Counted from the first letter of the stretch, positions 27,821-37,837 are shown. The stretch is DNA of 64,000 nt from Arcobacter vandammei (GCF_016106035.1 NZ_JADKPZ010000001.1:124001-188000); one strand, 5' to 3'. Numbers and translations: made by a program. Notes: a model not told the origin generated them from the sequence alone.

Positions 27821-28514
27821 AAAACTTTCAAAAGAGAATATGGGAAAATCAAACTTAGGTTGGCTTCAAAGTAGATTTCACTTTAGTTTTGCAGAGTATA
27901 GAAACCCTGCAAATGTGCATTTTGGAGTTTTAAGAGTTTTAAATGATGATATTATAAAAGCAAAAACTGGATTTGATACTCATCCACATGAAAATATGGA
28001 GATTATTTCATATATTGTAAATGGAGAGATTACACACAAAGACTCAATGGGAAATAGCGAAACTCTAAAAAGAGGAGAAATTCAATATCTTAGTGCTGGA
28101 GATGGTATATTTCATAGTGAAAAAAATGATAGCAATGTAGATTTAAGACTTCTTCAAATCTGGGTTTTTCCACCACAAAAAGGGCTTCCAAGACTTTATG
28201 CTTCACATAGATATAAAGAAGAAGAAAGAGTTAATAAACTTCTAAATATCGTTTCAAGCCAAGATGGCTCAAGTGCTATAAAAATATATCAAGATGTAGA
28301 TATATATGTAAGTGAAGCCAATAAAGGCAAAGTTTTTGACTATGAGATAAAAGAGAATAGACAAGTATATTTTGTGCAAATTGAGGGAAAATCACTTTTA
28401 AATAATAGTGTAATTCTTGATTTTGGTGATGCTTGTGAGATTACAAAAGAGAGTATTTTAAAAATAGAAGCTCTTGAAAAATCACACTTTTTGTTTATTG
28501 ATATGAAAAAGTAG
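27813..28514 (+). CDS. Pirin-family protein (YhhW-like bicupin)
   Basis: Protein of 233 residues. The N-terminal cupin has the metal-binding DTHPHENMEIISYIVNGEITHKDS motif (His-x-His, Glu, and a later His in GDGIFHSE), matching pirin and the quercetin 2,3-dioxygenase YhhW. The C-terminal cupin is degenerate, as usual. Overlaps the dioxygenase gene and is the last gene of this operon. Confidence 0.92.
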   Translation: MLKKLSKENMGKSNLGWLQSRFHFSFAEYRNPANVHFGVLRVLNDDIIKAKTGFDTHPHENMEIISYIVNGEITHKDSMGNSETLKRGEIQYLSAGDGIFHSEKNDSNVDLRLLQIWVFPPQKGLPRLYASHRYKEEERVNKLLNIVSSQDGSSAIKIYQDVDIYVSEANKGKVFDYEIKENRQVYFVQIEGKSLLNNSVILDFGDACEITKESILKIEALEKSHFLFIDMKK

Positions 28515-28593
28515 TTTTTTAAACACTTAACAGGTATTTCATAGCAATTCTGATAAAATCTACTCTTCAAAATAAAATATTAAGAAAGAGTAG

Positions 28594-29604
28594 ATGAAAA
28601 AAAGAGTTTTAATAAATGGAATTGGGCGAATTGGAAAGGCTATTTTAAAACAGCTTTTAGCCAAAAATGAGTTTGAAATAGTTTGCATAAATGATATAAA
28701 TCCATATATAAAAAATATTGCCTACTCTATAAACTACGATACAACTTACGGAAAATTTGAAAATAGATTTGAAGTAGTTGAAAATAGTTTTTTACAAAAC
28801 AAAACTTCAAAAATAGAAATCACTCATATTGATGATTTAAAAAAATTAGATTTAAGAAATATTGATATTTTAATAGATTCAAGTGGACAAAAAGCAAATA
28901 TAAAAGAGTTAAAAAACTTAAATGTAGAAAAAATAATTTTAACTCATCCAGAAAGAAATGCTGATATAAATTTAGTTTTAGGTGTAAATGAAAAAGAATT
29001 AGATTTAAAAAACCACAAAATCATCTCAACAAGCTCATGCAATGCAACAGCACTTCTTCCAGCTTTAAAGCTAATTGATGATGAAAAAGAGATAATTTGT
29101 GGCGATATTGTAACTATTCATCCACTTTTAAATCATCAAAGAGTTTTGGATGGAGGCTTCGTGCAAAGTGCAACAAGAGATGTTGATTTAAACTTTGAGT
29201 TTGGAAGAAGTTCAAATTTTAATATAATTCCAAGCAGAACTACAACAATAAAAGCTTGTTCTTTTGTAAATAATAAGTTTTGTGAAGAGTTAATATCTTC
29301 AAACTCACTTAGAGTTCCAACAGATACCGTTGGTGCTATAAATGTAACACTTTTTACAAAAGAGATTTCAACAAAAGATGAGATATCTAAGCTTTTTTTA
29401 GATTTTGAGAAAAATCAGAAATTCCCAATAGTTTTAAACAATTTTGAAGCACTTGTTTCAAGTGATTTCAAAAAAGAGGAGTTTACAACAATTATTGATC
29501 ATAGATTTTTGGAAGTAAAACAAAATATGATAAAACTGCTTCTTTGGTATGATAATGAGTGGGGATATGCTTCTAAAGTTATAGAGATTTTAAAGTTTAT
29601 ATAG
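28594..29604 (+). CDS. Divergent glyceraldehyde-3-phosphate dehydrogenase-family enzyme
   Basis: Protein of 336 residues with the GAPDH architecture: Rossmann NAD motif INGIGRIGKAIL, catalytic Cys in STSSCNATALLPA (canonical ASCTTNCLAP), general-base His in VTIHPLLNHQ (canonical TVHAYTNDQ), NIIPSRTTTIKA, RVPTDTVGAINVTLF and WYDNEWGYA. The active-site surroundings differ clearly from GapA, so it may act on another phosphorylated aldehyde (erythrose 4-phosphate is one possibility) or be the organism's only, diverged GAPDH. It has its own AGAAAGAG RBS after a 79-bp gap. Confidence 0.82.
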   Translation: MKKRVLINGIGRIGKAILKQLLAKNEFEIVCINDINPYIKNIAYSINYDTTYGKFENRFEVVENSFLQNKTSKIEITHIDDLKKLDLRNIDILIDSSGQKANIKELKNLNVEKIILTHPERNADINLVLGVNEKELDLKNHKIISTSSCNATALLPALKLIDDEKEIICGDIVTIHPLLNHQRVLDGGFVQSATRDVDLNFEFGRSSNFNIIPSRTTTIKACSFVNNKFCEELISSNSLRVPTDTVGAINVTLFTKEISTKDEISKLFLDFEKNQKFPIVLNNFEALVSSDFKKEEFTTIIDHRFLEVKQNMIKLLLWYDNEWGYASKVIEILKFI

Positions 29605-29611
29605 TTTATAA

Positions 29612-29635
29612 AACAAAAAGGGCTTTTTATAGCCC
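29612..29635. terminator. Putative terminator between gap-like gene and prfA
   Basis: GGGCT and AGCCC form a short stem around TTTTTAT, with an A-run before and ATTT after. It overlaps the last codons of prfA. Confidence 0.45.
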
Positions 29636-30694
29636 ATTTGCTTCGATTAGTCTTGATTGATGATCAGCAATAAGAGGATCAATTACTTCATCAAACAAGC
29701 CATCCTCTAAGATATTCTCAAGTCTATATAGAGTTAAGTTTATTCTGTGGTCACTAATTCTATTTTGTGGAAAATTATATGTTCTAATTCTTCCACTTCT
29801 ATCTCCAGTTCCAACCTGCTCTTTTCGGTTTGCACCCTCAGCTTCCATTTTCTTTTCCATCTCAATTTCATAAAGTTTAGCTTTTAAAACTTTCATAGCT
29901 CTATCTTTATTTTTATGTTGAGATTTTTGGTCTTGGTTGGTAACCACTATACCTGATGGAATATGAGTAATTCTTACAGCAGAATCCGTAGTATTTACAG
30001 ATTGACCACCATTCCCACTAGCTCTCATAACATCTATTTTCAAATCGTTTTCATTTATTTCAACTTCAACATCATCAACTTCAGGCATAACAGCAACAGT
30101 AATAGCAGAAGTATGAACTCTTCCTTGAGATTCAGTAGCGGGAACTCTTTGAACTCTATGTGTTCCACCTTCAAATTTTAGCTTAGAGTAAACATGGTCA
30201 CCTTTTACAAGTATTACAATTTCTTTGTAACCACCTGCTTCGCTATCACTTGAACTCATAATTTCAACTTTCCAGTCGTTATTCTCAGCATATCTAAGAT
30301 AACCTCTGAATAAATCAGCTACAAAAAGTGCAGCTTCATCACCACCAGTTCCAGCTCTTAATTCCAAATAGATATTTCTATCATCATTTGGGTCTTTTGG
30401 AATCATAAGAAATTTTATCTCATCTTCTAAGATAGGTTTCTTACTCTCAAGTTCTTTTAACTCTTCTTTTGCTAAATCGCCTAATTCAGCATCATCTAGC
30501 ATAAGTTTATTCTCTTCAATATCTTCAAGAACTTTTATATACTCTTTTGCTTTATTAACTATTGGCTCAATACTTGATTGCTCTTTTGACAATGTAGTCA
30601 TTCTTTTAATATCACTAGTAATATCAGGAGACATCAAGAGATTTGTAATCTCTTCTGATCTAGCGATGAATGGTTGAAGTTTATCTTTTAACAT
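29627..30694 (-). CDS. prfA: Peptide chain release factor 1
   Basis: Protein of 355 residues; terminates translation at UAG and UAA. The GGQ motif is in [20 protein letters not shown], and [12 protein letters not shown] and the [12 protein letters not shown] loop (RF1-type PxT region) are present. 11 bp downstream of rpsT; the same rpsT-prfA order occurs in Campylobacter (Cj1611-Cj1612). Confidence 0.96.
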   Translation of the reverse strand: MLKDKLQPFIARSEEITNLLMSPDITSDIKRMTTLSKEQSSIEPIVNKAKEYIKVLEDIEENKLMLDDAELGDLAKEELKELESKKPILEDEIKFLMIPKDPNDDRNIYLELRAGTGGDEAALFVADLFRGYLRYAENNDWKVEIMSSSDSEAGGYKEIVILVKGDHVYSKLKFEGGTHRVQRVPATESQGRVHTSAITVAVMPEVDDVEVEINENDLKIDVMRASGNGGQSVNTTDSAVRITHIPSGIVVTNQDQKSQHKNKDRAMKVLKAKLYEIEMEKKMEAEGANRKEQVGTGDRSGRIRTYNFPQNRISDHRINLTLYRLENILEDGLFDEVIDPLIADHQSRLIEANGL

Positions 30695-30705
30695 CTAAAC
30701 TTTAA

Positions 30706-30966
30706 TTATATAGCATTAACTTTTAGTTGTAATCTACTTACTTTTCTTGATGCTGTACCTTTTGCTAAAATACCTTTAGATACACAATGGTGTAAGTATT
30801 TGTTTGCAATTTTCATAGCTTCAACAGCTTTTGTTTTATCAGCACTTTCAACTGCACTTAATACATCTTTAGTGATATTTTTGATTCTTGTTTTGTAGAA
30901 TCTATTTCTTATTGTTTTAACTAATGTTTGTCTAGCTCTCTTCTCAGAAGATTTGTGATTTGCCAT
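30706..30966 (-). CDS. rpsT: 30S ribosomal protein S20
   Basis: Basic protein of 86 residues opening [21 protein letters not shown], with the [18 protein letters not shown]-terminal region, the standard S20 pattern. Binds the 5' part of 16S rRNA. Strong AGAGGTT-type RBS. Divergent from glmM. Confidence 0.96.
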   Translation of the reverse strand: MANHKSSEKRARQTLVKTIRNRFYKTRIKNITKDVLSAVESADKTKAVEAMKIANKYLHHCVSKGILAKGTASRKVSRLQLKVNAI

Positions 30967-31048
30967 TTTTTTAACCTCTTTGTAAATTTTTAAAGGATAG
31001 AATACTATCCAAAATAACTTAAATTGAGTTTAATTTTAGGAAGATTTA

Positions 31049-32383
31049 ATGAAACTATTTGGAACAGACGGAGTTAGAGGGAAAGCTGGTGAATTTCTTG
31101 ATGTAATTACTGTTGTAAAACTTGCACAAGCTGCAGGAACACACTTTAGAAAGCATTCAACAACAAATAAAATTCTTGTAGGAAAAGATACAAGAAGAAG
31201 TGGTTATATGATTGAAAATGCCCTTGTTAGTGGGCTTACAAGTGTTGGTTATGATGTTATTCAAATTGGACCTATGCCTACTCCTGCTATTGCATATTTA
31301 ACAGAAAGTATGAGATGTGATGCTGGAATTATGATTAGTGCCTCACATAATCCATTTGAAGATAATGGAATAAAGTTTTTTGATAATCACGGAAATAAAT
31401 TAAGTGTAGAAGATGAAAAAGCTATAGAGAATATATTTAATGATACCGAATCTTTAATCTCTTCTCAATCAACAGGTAAAGAAATAGGAGCTTCAAAAAG
31501 AATAGATGATGTTATTGGAAGATATATCGTTGTTATAAAAAGTTCATTTCCGAAAAATTTAACTCTAAAAGGTCTTAGAATTGTTCTTGATTGTGCAAAT
31601 GGTGCAGCATACAAAGTTGCTCCCACAATCCTTGAAGAGCTAGGTGCTGATGTAATTACAATAAATAATAAACCAAACGGTTTTAATATAAATGATAATT
31701 GTGGAGCTATGCATCCTGAAAATGTAGCAAAACTTGTAAAGGAATATAGAGCAGATATTGGTCTAGCACTTGATGGCGATGCTGATAGATTAGTTGTTGT
31801 AGATGAAAAAGGTGAAATTGTTGATGGAGATAAACTTCTTGGTGCTTTAAGTGTATATCTAAAACAAGAAAAGCTTTTAAAAGGAAATGCTTGTGTGGCG
31901 ACTGTTATGTCAAACAAAGCATTAGAAGACTATTTGGAAAAACATGAAATAAAACTTTTAAGAAGTAATGTTGGAGATAAATATGTTCTTGAAGTTATGA
32001 AAGAGAATGATTTAAATTTTGGTGGAGAACAAAGTGGACATATAATTTTTTCTGATGCTGCAAAAACTGGAGATGGTTTAGCTTCAGCACTTCAAGTTTT
32101 AGCTTTAATTATAAAATCTAAGAAAAAAGCTAGTGAAGTATTAAATCCATTTAGCCTTTATCCTCAAATCTTACATAATATGAAAGTAAATGAGAAAATT
32201 CCATTAAAAGAGATTAAAGGCTTAGAAGAGCTTTTAAAACCAATTAGAGAAAAAGGGATTAGAGATTTAATTAGATACTCTGGAACAGAAAATAAAATAA
32301 GACTTCTGCTTGAAGGTAAAAATAAGAAAGATGTAGAAAATTCAATGGCTAATCTAATTGAATTTTTCAAAAAAGCTCTATAA
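31049..32383 (+). CDS. glmM: Phosphoglucosamine mutase
   Basis: Enzyme of 444 residues that converts glucosamine-6-P to glucosamine-1-P for peptidoglycan and LPS. N-terminal [12 protein letters not shown], active-site serine (Ser99) in [15 protein letters not shown], metal loop [13 protein letters not shown], sugar-binding GGEQSGH, and phosphate-binding [12 protein letters not shown]. Complete length. Followed after 3 bp by lspA. Confidence 0.97.
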   Translation: MKLFGTDGVRGKAGEFLDVITVVKLAQAAGTHFRKHSTTNKILVGKDTRRSGYMIENALVSGLTSVGYDVIQIGPMPTPAIAYLTESMRCDAGIMISASHNPFEDNGIKFFDNHGNKLSVEDEKAIENIFNDTESLISSQSTGKEIGASKRIDDVIGRYIVVIKSSFPKNLTLKGLRIVLDCANGAAYKVAPTILEELGADVITINNKPNGFNINDNCGAMHPENVAKLVKEYRADIGLALDGDADRLVVVDEKGEIVDGDKLLGALSVYLKQEKLLKGNACVATVMSNKALEDYLEKHEIKLLRSNVGDKYVLEVMKENDLNFGGEQSGHIIFSDAAKTGDGLASALQVLALIIKSKKKASEVLNPFSLYPQILHNMKVNEKIPLKEIKGLEELLKPIREKGIRDLIRYSGTENKIRLLLEGKNKKDVENSMANLIEFFKKAL

Positions 32384-32386
32384 AAT

Positions 32387-32857
32387 ATGAGAAAAGAGAT
32401 TAAATTAGCACTAATTATATTTCTTGCAATTTTTATAATTGACCAAGTTGTAAAATATGGTTTTGCTGTTTGGGGATGGGATGCAAATGGTTCAATTATG
32501 AGTCTAAAACTTGCATATAATTATGGTGTTGCTTTTTCTATGTTCTCTTTTTTGGCTGAAAACTTAAAATATATTCAAGTTTTTATTGTGATTTTAGGAA
32601 CTATATATCTATTTAAAAACAAAGAAGTTTTTTATAAATACTATATACCAATCGCACTTTTATATGCAGGTGGATTATCAAATATTTTAGATAGATTTAC
32701 TTATGGTGCTGTGGTTGATTACTTCTATTGGCACTATATGTTTGAGTTTGCAATATTTAATTTTGCAGATGTAATGATAGATTTAGCTGTTGTTATAATC
32801 ATAATTATGCAAATACAAGATAGTAGAAGAGAAAAAAAGCTAAAAGAAAAAGCTTAA
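32387..32857 (+). CDS. lspA: Lipoprotein signal peptidase (signal peptidase II)
   Basis: Inner-membrane aspartic protease of 156 residues with four membrane spans, which cleaves prolipoprotein signal peptides. Catalytic Asp residues lie in SNILDRFTYGAVVDYF and FNFADVMIDLAV. The glmM-lspA order is conserved in Campylobacterota. Likely translationally coupled to glmM, as no clear RBS is seen in the 3-bp gap. Confidence 0.95.
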   Translation: MRKEIKLALIIFLAIFIIDQVVKYGFAVWGWDANGSIMSLKLAYNYGVAFSMFSFLAENLKYIQVFIVILGTIYLFKNKEVFYKYYIPIALLYAGGLSNILDRFTYGAVVDYFYWHYMFEFAIFNFADVMIDLAVVIIIIMQIQDSRREKKLKEKA

Positions 32858-32914
32858 ATAGTTTTAGATATAATCTAAGCAAAATTTTCAAAATAAAAAA
32901 ATTTAGGAAAAAAT

Positions 32915-34195
32915 ATGGGTCAAACAATTACAGAAAAAATATTTAGTGAACATGTAGGGAAAAAAGTTTTTGCAGGAGAGATTGTAAGAAGTCCAATAGA
33001 TATGGTTATTGGAAATGATATTACAACTCCAATTTCTATTAAAGCTTTTGAAGATGGTGGATTTAAAGAGTTAGCAAATCCAGATGGTTTTGCAATAGTT
33101 TTAGATCACTTTATTCCAGCAAAAGATATTGCAAGTGCAAATCAAGCAAAAATTTCAAGAGATTTTGCAGCAAAACATGATCTTAAAAACTTCTTTGATG
33201 AAAAAGATATGGGAATTGAACATGCACTTTTACCAGAAAAAGGTCTTGTATTACCAGGAGATGTAATAATTGGTGCAGATAGCCACACATGTACACACGG
33301 TGCTTTAGGAGCATTTAGTACAGGAATGGGAAGTACAGATATATCTTTTGGAATGATTACTGGTGGAAACTGGTTTAAAGTTCCAGAGTCTATAAAAGTG
33401 GTATTTAAAGGAAAACCAGCTCCTTATGTAACAGGAAAAGATTTAATCCTAGAGATTATTAGAATTCTTGGAGTTGATGGAGCTTTATATAAAGCTTTAG
33501 AGTTCACAGGAGATACAATCCAATATTTAAGTATGGATGATAGATTCTCTTTATGTAATATGGCTATTGAAGCAGGGGCAAAAAATGGAATTGTAGCATA
33601 TGATGAAACTACAAAAGAGTTTTTAGATAGAGTATCTAAAGATAATGGTGGATTAAGAGCTGAACCAAAAATTCATTATAGTGATGATGATGCTACATAT
33701 TGTCAAGAAATAGTTATTGATGTTGAAAAACTAGAACCTGTAATTGCTTATCCATATTTACCTTCAAATGGACATAGTGTAAGTCAAGCTGTAAGTGATA
33801 ATATTAGAGTTGATCAAGTGTTTATTGGAAGCTGTACAAACGGAAGATTAAGTGACTTTAAAGTGGCTGCTGAAATTTTAAAAGGTAAAAAAGTTGCTAG
33901 ACACACAAGATTAATTCTTACTCCTGGAACTCAAAAAATTCTAAGAGATGCTACAAAATTAGGATATATTGATACTTTAGTAGATGCTGGTGCAGTTGTT
34001 TCAAATCCTACATGTGGAGCCTGTTTAGGTGGATATATGGGGATTTTAGGAGATGGAGAGGTTTGTATCTCTACAACAAATAGAAACTTTGTTGGAAGAA
34101 TGGGAAGTAGAAGTTCTAAAATATATTTAGCAAATAGTGCTGTTGCAGCTGCTAGTGCAATAAGTGGATATATTACAGATCCTAGAAGTTTATAA
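32915..34195 (+). CDS. leuC: 3-isopropylmalate dehydratase large subunit
   Basis: Enzyme of 426 residues, aconitase family, leucine synthesis (isomerises 2- to 3-isopropylmalate) with LeuD. Fe-S cluster cysteines are in IGSCTNGR and PTCGACLGG, with the substrate loops GADSHTCTHGALGAF and GRMGSRSSKIYLANSAVAAASAI. TTTAGGAAAA RBS. No leuD or leuAB is adjacent, so the pathway is split; homoaconitase-like activity cannot be excluded from sequence. Confidence 0.9.
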   Translation: MGQTITEKIFSEHVGKKVFAGEIVRSPIDMVIGNDITTPISIKAFEDGGFKELANPDGFAIVLDHFIPAKDIASANQAKISRDFAAKHDLKNFFDEKDMGIEHALLPEKGLVLPGDVIIGADSHTCTHGALGAFSTGMGSTDISFGMITGGNWFKVPESIKVVFKGKPAPYVTGKDLILEIIRILGVDGALYKALEFTGDTIQYLSMDDRFSLCNMAIEAGAKNGIVAYDETTKEFLDRVSKDNGGLRAEPKIHYSDDDATYCQEIVIDVEKLEPVIAYPYLPSNGHSVSQAVSDNIRVDQVFIGSCTNGRLSDFKVAAEILKGKKVARHTRLILTPGTQKILRDATKLGYIDTLVDAGAVVSNPTCGACLGGYMGILGDGEVCISTTNRNFVGRMGSRSSKIYLANSAVAAASAISGYITDPRSL

Positions 34196-34776
34196 TGAGT
34201 TTTGAACCATTTAAAATCCCTTGTGTTATTTTAAGTGGTGGAAAAAGCCAGAGAATGGGAGAAGATAAAGCTCTTCTTCCATTTTCTTCTTCAAACTCTT
34301 TAATAGAGTTTCAATACACAAGATTAAAACCTCATTTTAATGATATTTATATCTCTAGTAAAATAGATAAATTCTCTTTTTTAAGTGATAAATCAAAGAT
34401 AATTTTTGATGAAAACAAAGATATTTACTCTCCAATTTTAGCTTTAAAAACTATTTTAGATAAGTTCGATGAAGTTTTTATAATTACTGTTGATACTCCT
34501 TTTATAAAATTGGAAACTATTGAAAAACTAATCAACTCTTCAAAATCTTATGATATTACAATAGCAAAAACTCCTAATAAAACTCACAATCTTTGTGGGG
34601 TATTTAAAAAATCTTGTTTAGAAAATATTAAACAGATGATAGAAAATAATATTCATAAAATAAACTATCTAATAAAGAACTCAAATTTCAAAGAGTTAGA
34701 GTTTTTAAATGAAGATGAATTTTTAAATATAAATAATCAACTTGAATATGAAAAAGCAATCAAAATTATAATATGA
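34195..34776 (+). CDS. mobA: Molybdenum cofactor guanylyltransferase
   Basis: Protein of 193 residues that adds GMP to molybdopterin for enzymes such as formate dehydrogenase and nitrate reductase. The nucleotidyltransferase motif VILSGGKSQRMGEDKALLPF and the metal-binding TVDTPF are clear. Its ATG overlaps the leuC stop as TAATG. The pairing with leuC looks like operon packing rather than shared function. Confidence 0.93.
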   Translation: MSFEPFKIPCVILSGGKSQRMGEDKALLPFSSSNSLIEFQYTRLKPHFNDIYISSKIDKFSFLSDKSKIIFDENKDIYSPILALKTILDKFDEVFIITVDTPFIKLETIEKLINSSKSYDITIAKTPNKTHNLCGVFKKSCLENIKQMIENNIHKINYLIKNSNFKELEFLNEDEFLNINNQLEYEKAIKIII

Positions 34777-34871
34777 AATTATGATATTTATAAAATAAAA
34801 GCTTATATAAATAAGTGATATATTATAACTTTTTTGTTAATATCAAAGGTATTTTTAAAAAAGGGATTGCT

Positions 34872-36341
34872 ATGAATAAAAATGAGTTAAGAAAAGCTCT
34901 TGAAATTGTAGATATGGAAATAAAAAAAGCTGGTATTTCAAGAAGAGATGCCCTTAAAATGGCAGGTCTTGGTGGAGCTGCTTTTTTAGCTGGTGGTAGT
35001 CAAGCACAAGCAGCTACTATTGCAAAAGCAAGTAGTGAAGCAAAAGGTAAAATTGTAATAATTGGTGGAGGATTAGCTGGAGTTTCAACAGCAGCTAGAC
35101 TTATGAACACATTAACAAATGCTGATATTACTATTATTGAACCAAATTCTAAATCTGTTTCTTATCAACCAGGAACTACTCTTGTTGCAAGTGGAGTTTA
35201 TAAATCAAAAGATGAACTACTATTTGATACAAAAGATTATATGCCAAAAGGTGTAAAATGGATTAAAGAAAAAGCTATTGAGTTTAACCCTGAAGCAAAT
35301 AAAGTAACTTTATCAAATAAAGAAGTTATTGATTATGATTATTTAATTGTTGCAGCTGGAATTACTCTTGATTATGGTGCTATTAAAGGTTTAGAAGAGG
35401 TTGGAGATGCTTATAGTGCAGGAGATGCTAGTAAAATATTAAAAGCTTTTGGAGATAGTGGAGTAACATCTGTTTATAATATTGATAGTTCAGCACATAT
35501 GTGGGAACAAACACAAAAATTTATAGAAAGAGCAAAAAAAGAGAAAGTTAATGCAATTTTTACAGCTCCAAATACAGCAGTAAAATGCGGAGGAGCTCCA
35601 AAAAAGGTTATGTATTTAGTAAATTCAAGACTAAATGAAGCAAAAGCTAGAGCAAATGCAACATTAACTTATTATGATGATGGCGGAAAGCTTTTTAGTG
35701 TAAAAGAGTATGCAGATGCTATTGAGAAACAGTTTATTGCAAGAGATATGAAATGGAATTTTAGCCATAATTTAACAGGTGTTGATATAGCTAATAAAAT
35801 TGCAACATTTGATAAACACTGGGAAGAGCAAGGTGAATATGACGAAGATTTAAAAGAGCATGATATTATTAAAAAACATATGAATGTTGAAGTTCCTTTT
35901 GATTTTCTACATATAACTCCTCCACAAAAAGCACCAGATGAAATAGGAAAATCTCCTATTGGTTCTGCTAAAGGTTGGATTCCTGTAAATAAAGAGAGTT
36001 TACAACATGTTAAATATAAAAATATCTTTGCTATAGGAGATATTGCCGCTGTTCCTATGGGAAAAACTGGTGGAACAGTAAGAAAACAATATAAAGTATT
36101 AGTTGATAATCTTATTTCAGTAATGGAAGGGAAAGAGCCTACAGCTAAATTTGAAGGCTATACAGTATGTCCACTAATTACAGATATTGGAACTGTAATG
36201 TTAGCTGAGTTTGACTGGAGTGGAAAACCAACACCATCTTTTCCAATAGACCCAACTCAAGAGAGATGGATTTGGTGGTTATTAAAAGTGTATCTATTAA
36301 AACCCATGACAATGTATGGAATGTTAAGTGGTAAAGCATAA
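34872..36341 (+). CDS. Tat-exported sulfide:quinone oxidoreductase / flavocytochrome c-like flavoprotein
   Basis: Protein of 489 residues from the ATG with an AAAAAGGGA RBS. A twin-arginine signal (ISRRDALKMAGLGGAAFLAGG, Arg24-Arg25) points to export in folded form with FAD bound. The FAD motif IVIIGGGLAGVSTAARL follows, with SVSYQPGTTLVASG and the AIGDIAAVPMGKTGGTVRKQ site. The only two cysteines, Cys239 (VKCGGAPKK) and Cys433 (YTVCPLI), are the redox pair that accepts sulfide sulfur in SQR and FCSD. The C-terminal RWIWWLLKVYLLKPMTMYG helix suits membrane attachment as in SQR. No cytochrome subunit is adjacent. Neighbouring rhodanese supports periplasmic sulfur oxidation. Confidence 0.88.
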   Translation: MNKNELRKALEIVDMEIKKAGISRRDALKMAGLGGAAFLAGGSQAQAATIAKASSEAKGKIVIIGGGLAGVSTAARLMNTLTNADITIIEPNSKSVSYQPGTTLVASGVYKSKDELLFDTKDYMPKGVKWIKEKAIEFNPEANKVTLSNKEVIDYDYLIVAAGITLDYGAIKGLEEVGDAYSAGDASKILKAFGDSGVTSVYNIDSSAHMWEQTQKFIERAKKEKVNAIFTAPNTAVKCGGAPKKVMYLVNSRLNEAKARANATLTYYDDGGKLFSVKEYADAIEKQFIARDMKWNFSHNLTGVDIANKIATFDKHWEEQGEYDEDLKEHDIIKKHMNVEVPFDFLHITPPQKAPDEIGKSPIGSAKGWIPVNKESLQHVKYKNIFAIGDIAAVPMGKTGGTVRKQYKVLVDNLISVMEGKEPTAKFEGYTVCPLITDIGTVMLAEFDWSGKPTPSFPIDPTQERWIWWLLKVYLLKPMTMYGMLSGKA

Positions 36342-36343
36342 AA

Positions 36344-36562
36344 TTGAAAAAAGAGTTAAAAATATTTATCTTTATATTGCTTATTTTAACGATACTTATG
36401 CACTATAAAGAGTTTTTATCTCATCCAATTGAACAAATCACTTTATTAACTAGCTCTGGAGCATATGGCTTTGGAGCTTTTCATCCAGTTGTTTTTAGTG
36501 CAATTATTTATTTAATAATTGGAATTCCAAGATTAATATATAAACTTATAAAAGGGAGATAG
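36344..36562 (+). CDS. Small two-span membrane protein of the sulfur cluster
   Basis: Protein of 72 residues starting with TTG two bases after the SQR-like gene and ending one base before the rhodanese gene. Two hydrophobic segments (about 5-21 and 46-66) are separated by a GAYGFGAFHP loop. No family recognised. Its position suggests a membrane partner or anchor for the SQR-like flavoprotein or the rhodanese. Confidence 0.75.
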   Translation: MKKELKIFIFILLILTILMHYKEFLSHPIEQITLLTSSGAYGFGAFHPVVFSAIIYLIIGIPRLIYKLIKGR

Positions 36563-36563
36563 T

Positions 36564-37760
36564 ATGAAAAAAGTTGTTTCTAGTCTATTTATGGCATCTA
36601 TTTTAGGATTTAGTGTAAATCTACTTGCACAAGAAAATATTAGTTTAAAAGAGCCAACACCAGCTGTTTTAGAGCTAATTAAAAAATATAAGTTGGAACA
36701 AGTAGATTTTAACTATGTAAAAAAACAAATTGGTAATGGAAGTAGAGGTTCTGTTGAATCTATATTAATAGATGCAAGACCTGAGTTAAAATATCAAAAA
36801 GGAACAATTCCTTCGAGTATAAATATTCCTGATACAAATTTTGAAGAATTTTATTCTAAATATGATTTCTTAGCAAAAGATAAAAACAAAGAACTAATAG
36901 TTTATTGTGGCGGATTTGGATGTGAAAAAAGCCCAATAGTTGCAGAACTTTTAAAAGAAAAAGGGCATAAAAATGTAAAAGTTTATAGTGCTGGAGAACC
37001 TGAATGGGCAAAAAAATCTTATCTTGAAGTTGGAACAATTGTAATTAAATCTTATCTTGAAAACAACAGTGCTCTAATTGTTGATGCAAGACCAAATGCA
37101 AAATTTATGCAAGAGACTATTTTAGGAAGTATTAGTGTTCCTGATACAGAATTTGATAAATATGCAGGAAGATTTCCTATAAATAAAGATGAAAAAATAG
37201 TTACATTTTGTGCTGGATTTGATTGTGAGAAGTCAAATATTGTTGCAGAAAAACTATATGATTTAGATTATAAAAATGTATCAGTTTATGCTGGTGGTTT
37301 ACCTGAATGGAAAAAATCAGGACTTCCAACAACAGCAGGAGCTAAAAAAACTGAAGATAAACCAAAAGATAAAAAACCAGAATTTAGTAAAAATGGAGCT
37401 AAATTAGGAAGTGATGAGGGAACTATTGATGGTGAGTGGTTAAAAGCACTTATTATTGAAAACAAAGTTCCACAATATATTCAAATTGTAAATGTTTTAA
37501 ATGCAAAAGAGTTTGAAAAAGGGCATATAAAAGGTAGTATAAATATTGAAGCTGAGAAGTTTAATTCTAAAGAACTTTTAGAAAAATTACCAAAAGATAA
37601 AACAATTATTTTTCATTGTGCTGCTGGTTCAAGATCTTTAGAAGCTTGGACAAAACTTAAAAAAGATAAAGCAGATATTAGTGAAATCTTCTACTTTGAT
37701 GCAAATATAAATTGTAAAGCAGATGATTGTAAAATTGAAGTAAATGAGCCTTTAGATTAA
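36564..37760 (+). CDS. Periplasmic triple-rhodanese sulfurtransferase
   Basis: Exported protein of 398 residues (signal peptide about 1-22). Three rhodanese domains in tandem: about 45-155, 160-255 and 290-385. The first two have an active loop with paired cysteines, CGGFGC (Cys115, Cys120) and CAGFDC (Cys216, Cys221); the third has a standard six-residue loop CAAGSRS (Cys352). A Lys/Glu/Pro-rich linker separates domains 2 and 3. It likely relays persulfide sulfur from the SQR-like enzyme encoded upstream. A further Cys pair (NCKADDC) lies at the C-terminus. Strong terminator follows. Confidence 0.9.
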   Translation: MKKVVSSLFMASILGFSVNLLAQENISLKEPTPAVLELIKKYKLEQVDFNYVKKQIGNGSRGSVESILIDARPELKYQKGTIPSSINIPDTNFEEFYSKYDFLAKDKNKELIVYCGGFGCEKSPIVAELLKEKGHKNVKVYSAGEPEWAKKSYLEVGTIVIKSYLENNSALIVDARPNAKFMQETILGSISVPDTEFDKYAGRFPINKDEKIVTFCAGFDCEKSNIVAEKLYDLDYKNVSVYAGGLPEWKKSGLPTTAGAKKTEDKPKDKKPEFSKNGAKLGSDEGTIDGEWLKALIIENKVPQYIQIVNVLNAKEFEKGHIKGSINIEAEKFNSKELLEKLPKDKTIIFHCAAGSRSLEAWTKLKKDKADISEIFYFDANINCKADDCKIEVNEPLD

Positions 37761-37783
37761 GGCTCATTACTTTTAAAAGCATA

Positions 37784-37817
37784 AAAAAAGGGAAGGTTAT
37801 AAAACCTTCCCTTTTTT
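37784..37817. terminator. Bidirectional intrinsic terminator
   Basis: A perfect 15-bp stem (AAAAAAGGGAAGGTT with AACCTTCCCTTTTTT) around an ATAA loop, between the convergent rhodanese and rplT genes. Confidence 0.88.
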
Positions 37818-37837
37818 ATTTTGTTTTTGCAAATTTA

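Noticed and set aside
31465-31917. 150-residue open frame on the minus strand
   Set aside because: Antisense to the core of glmM; no RBS and typical shadow composition.
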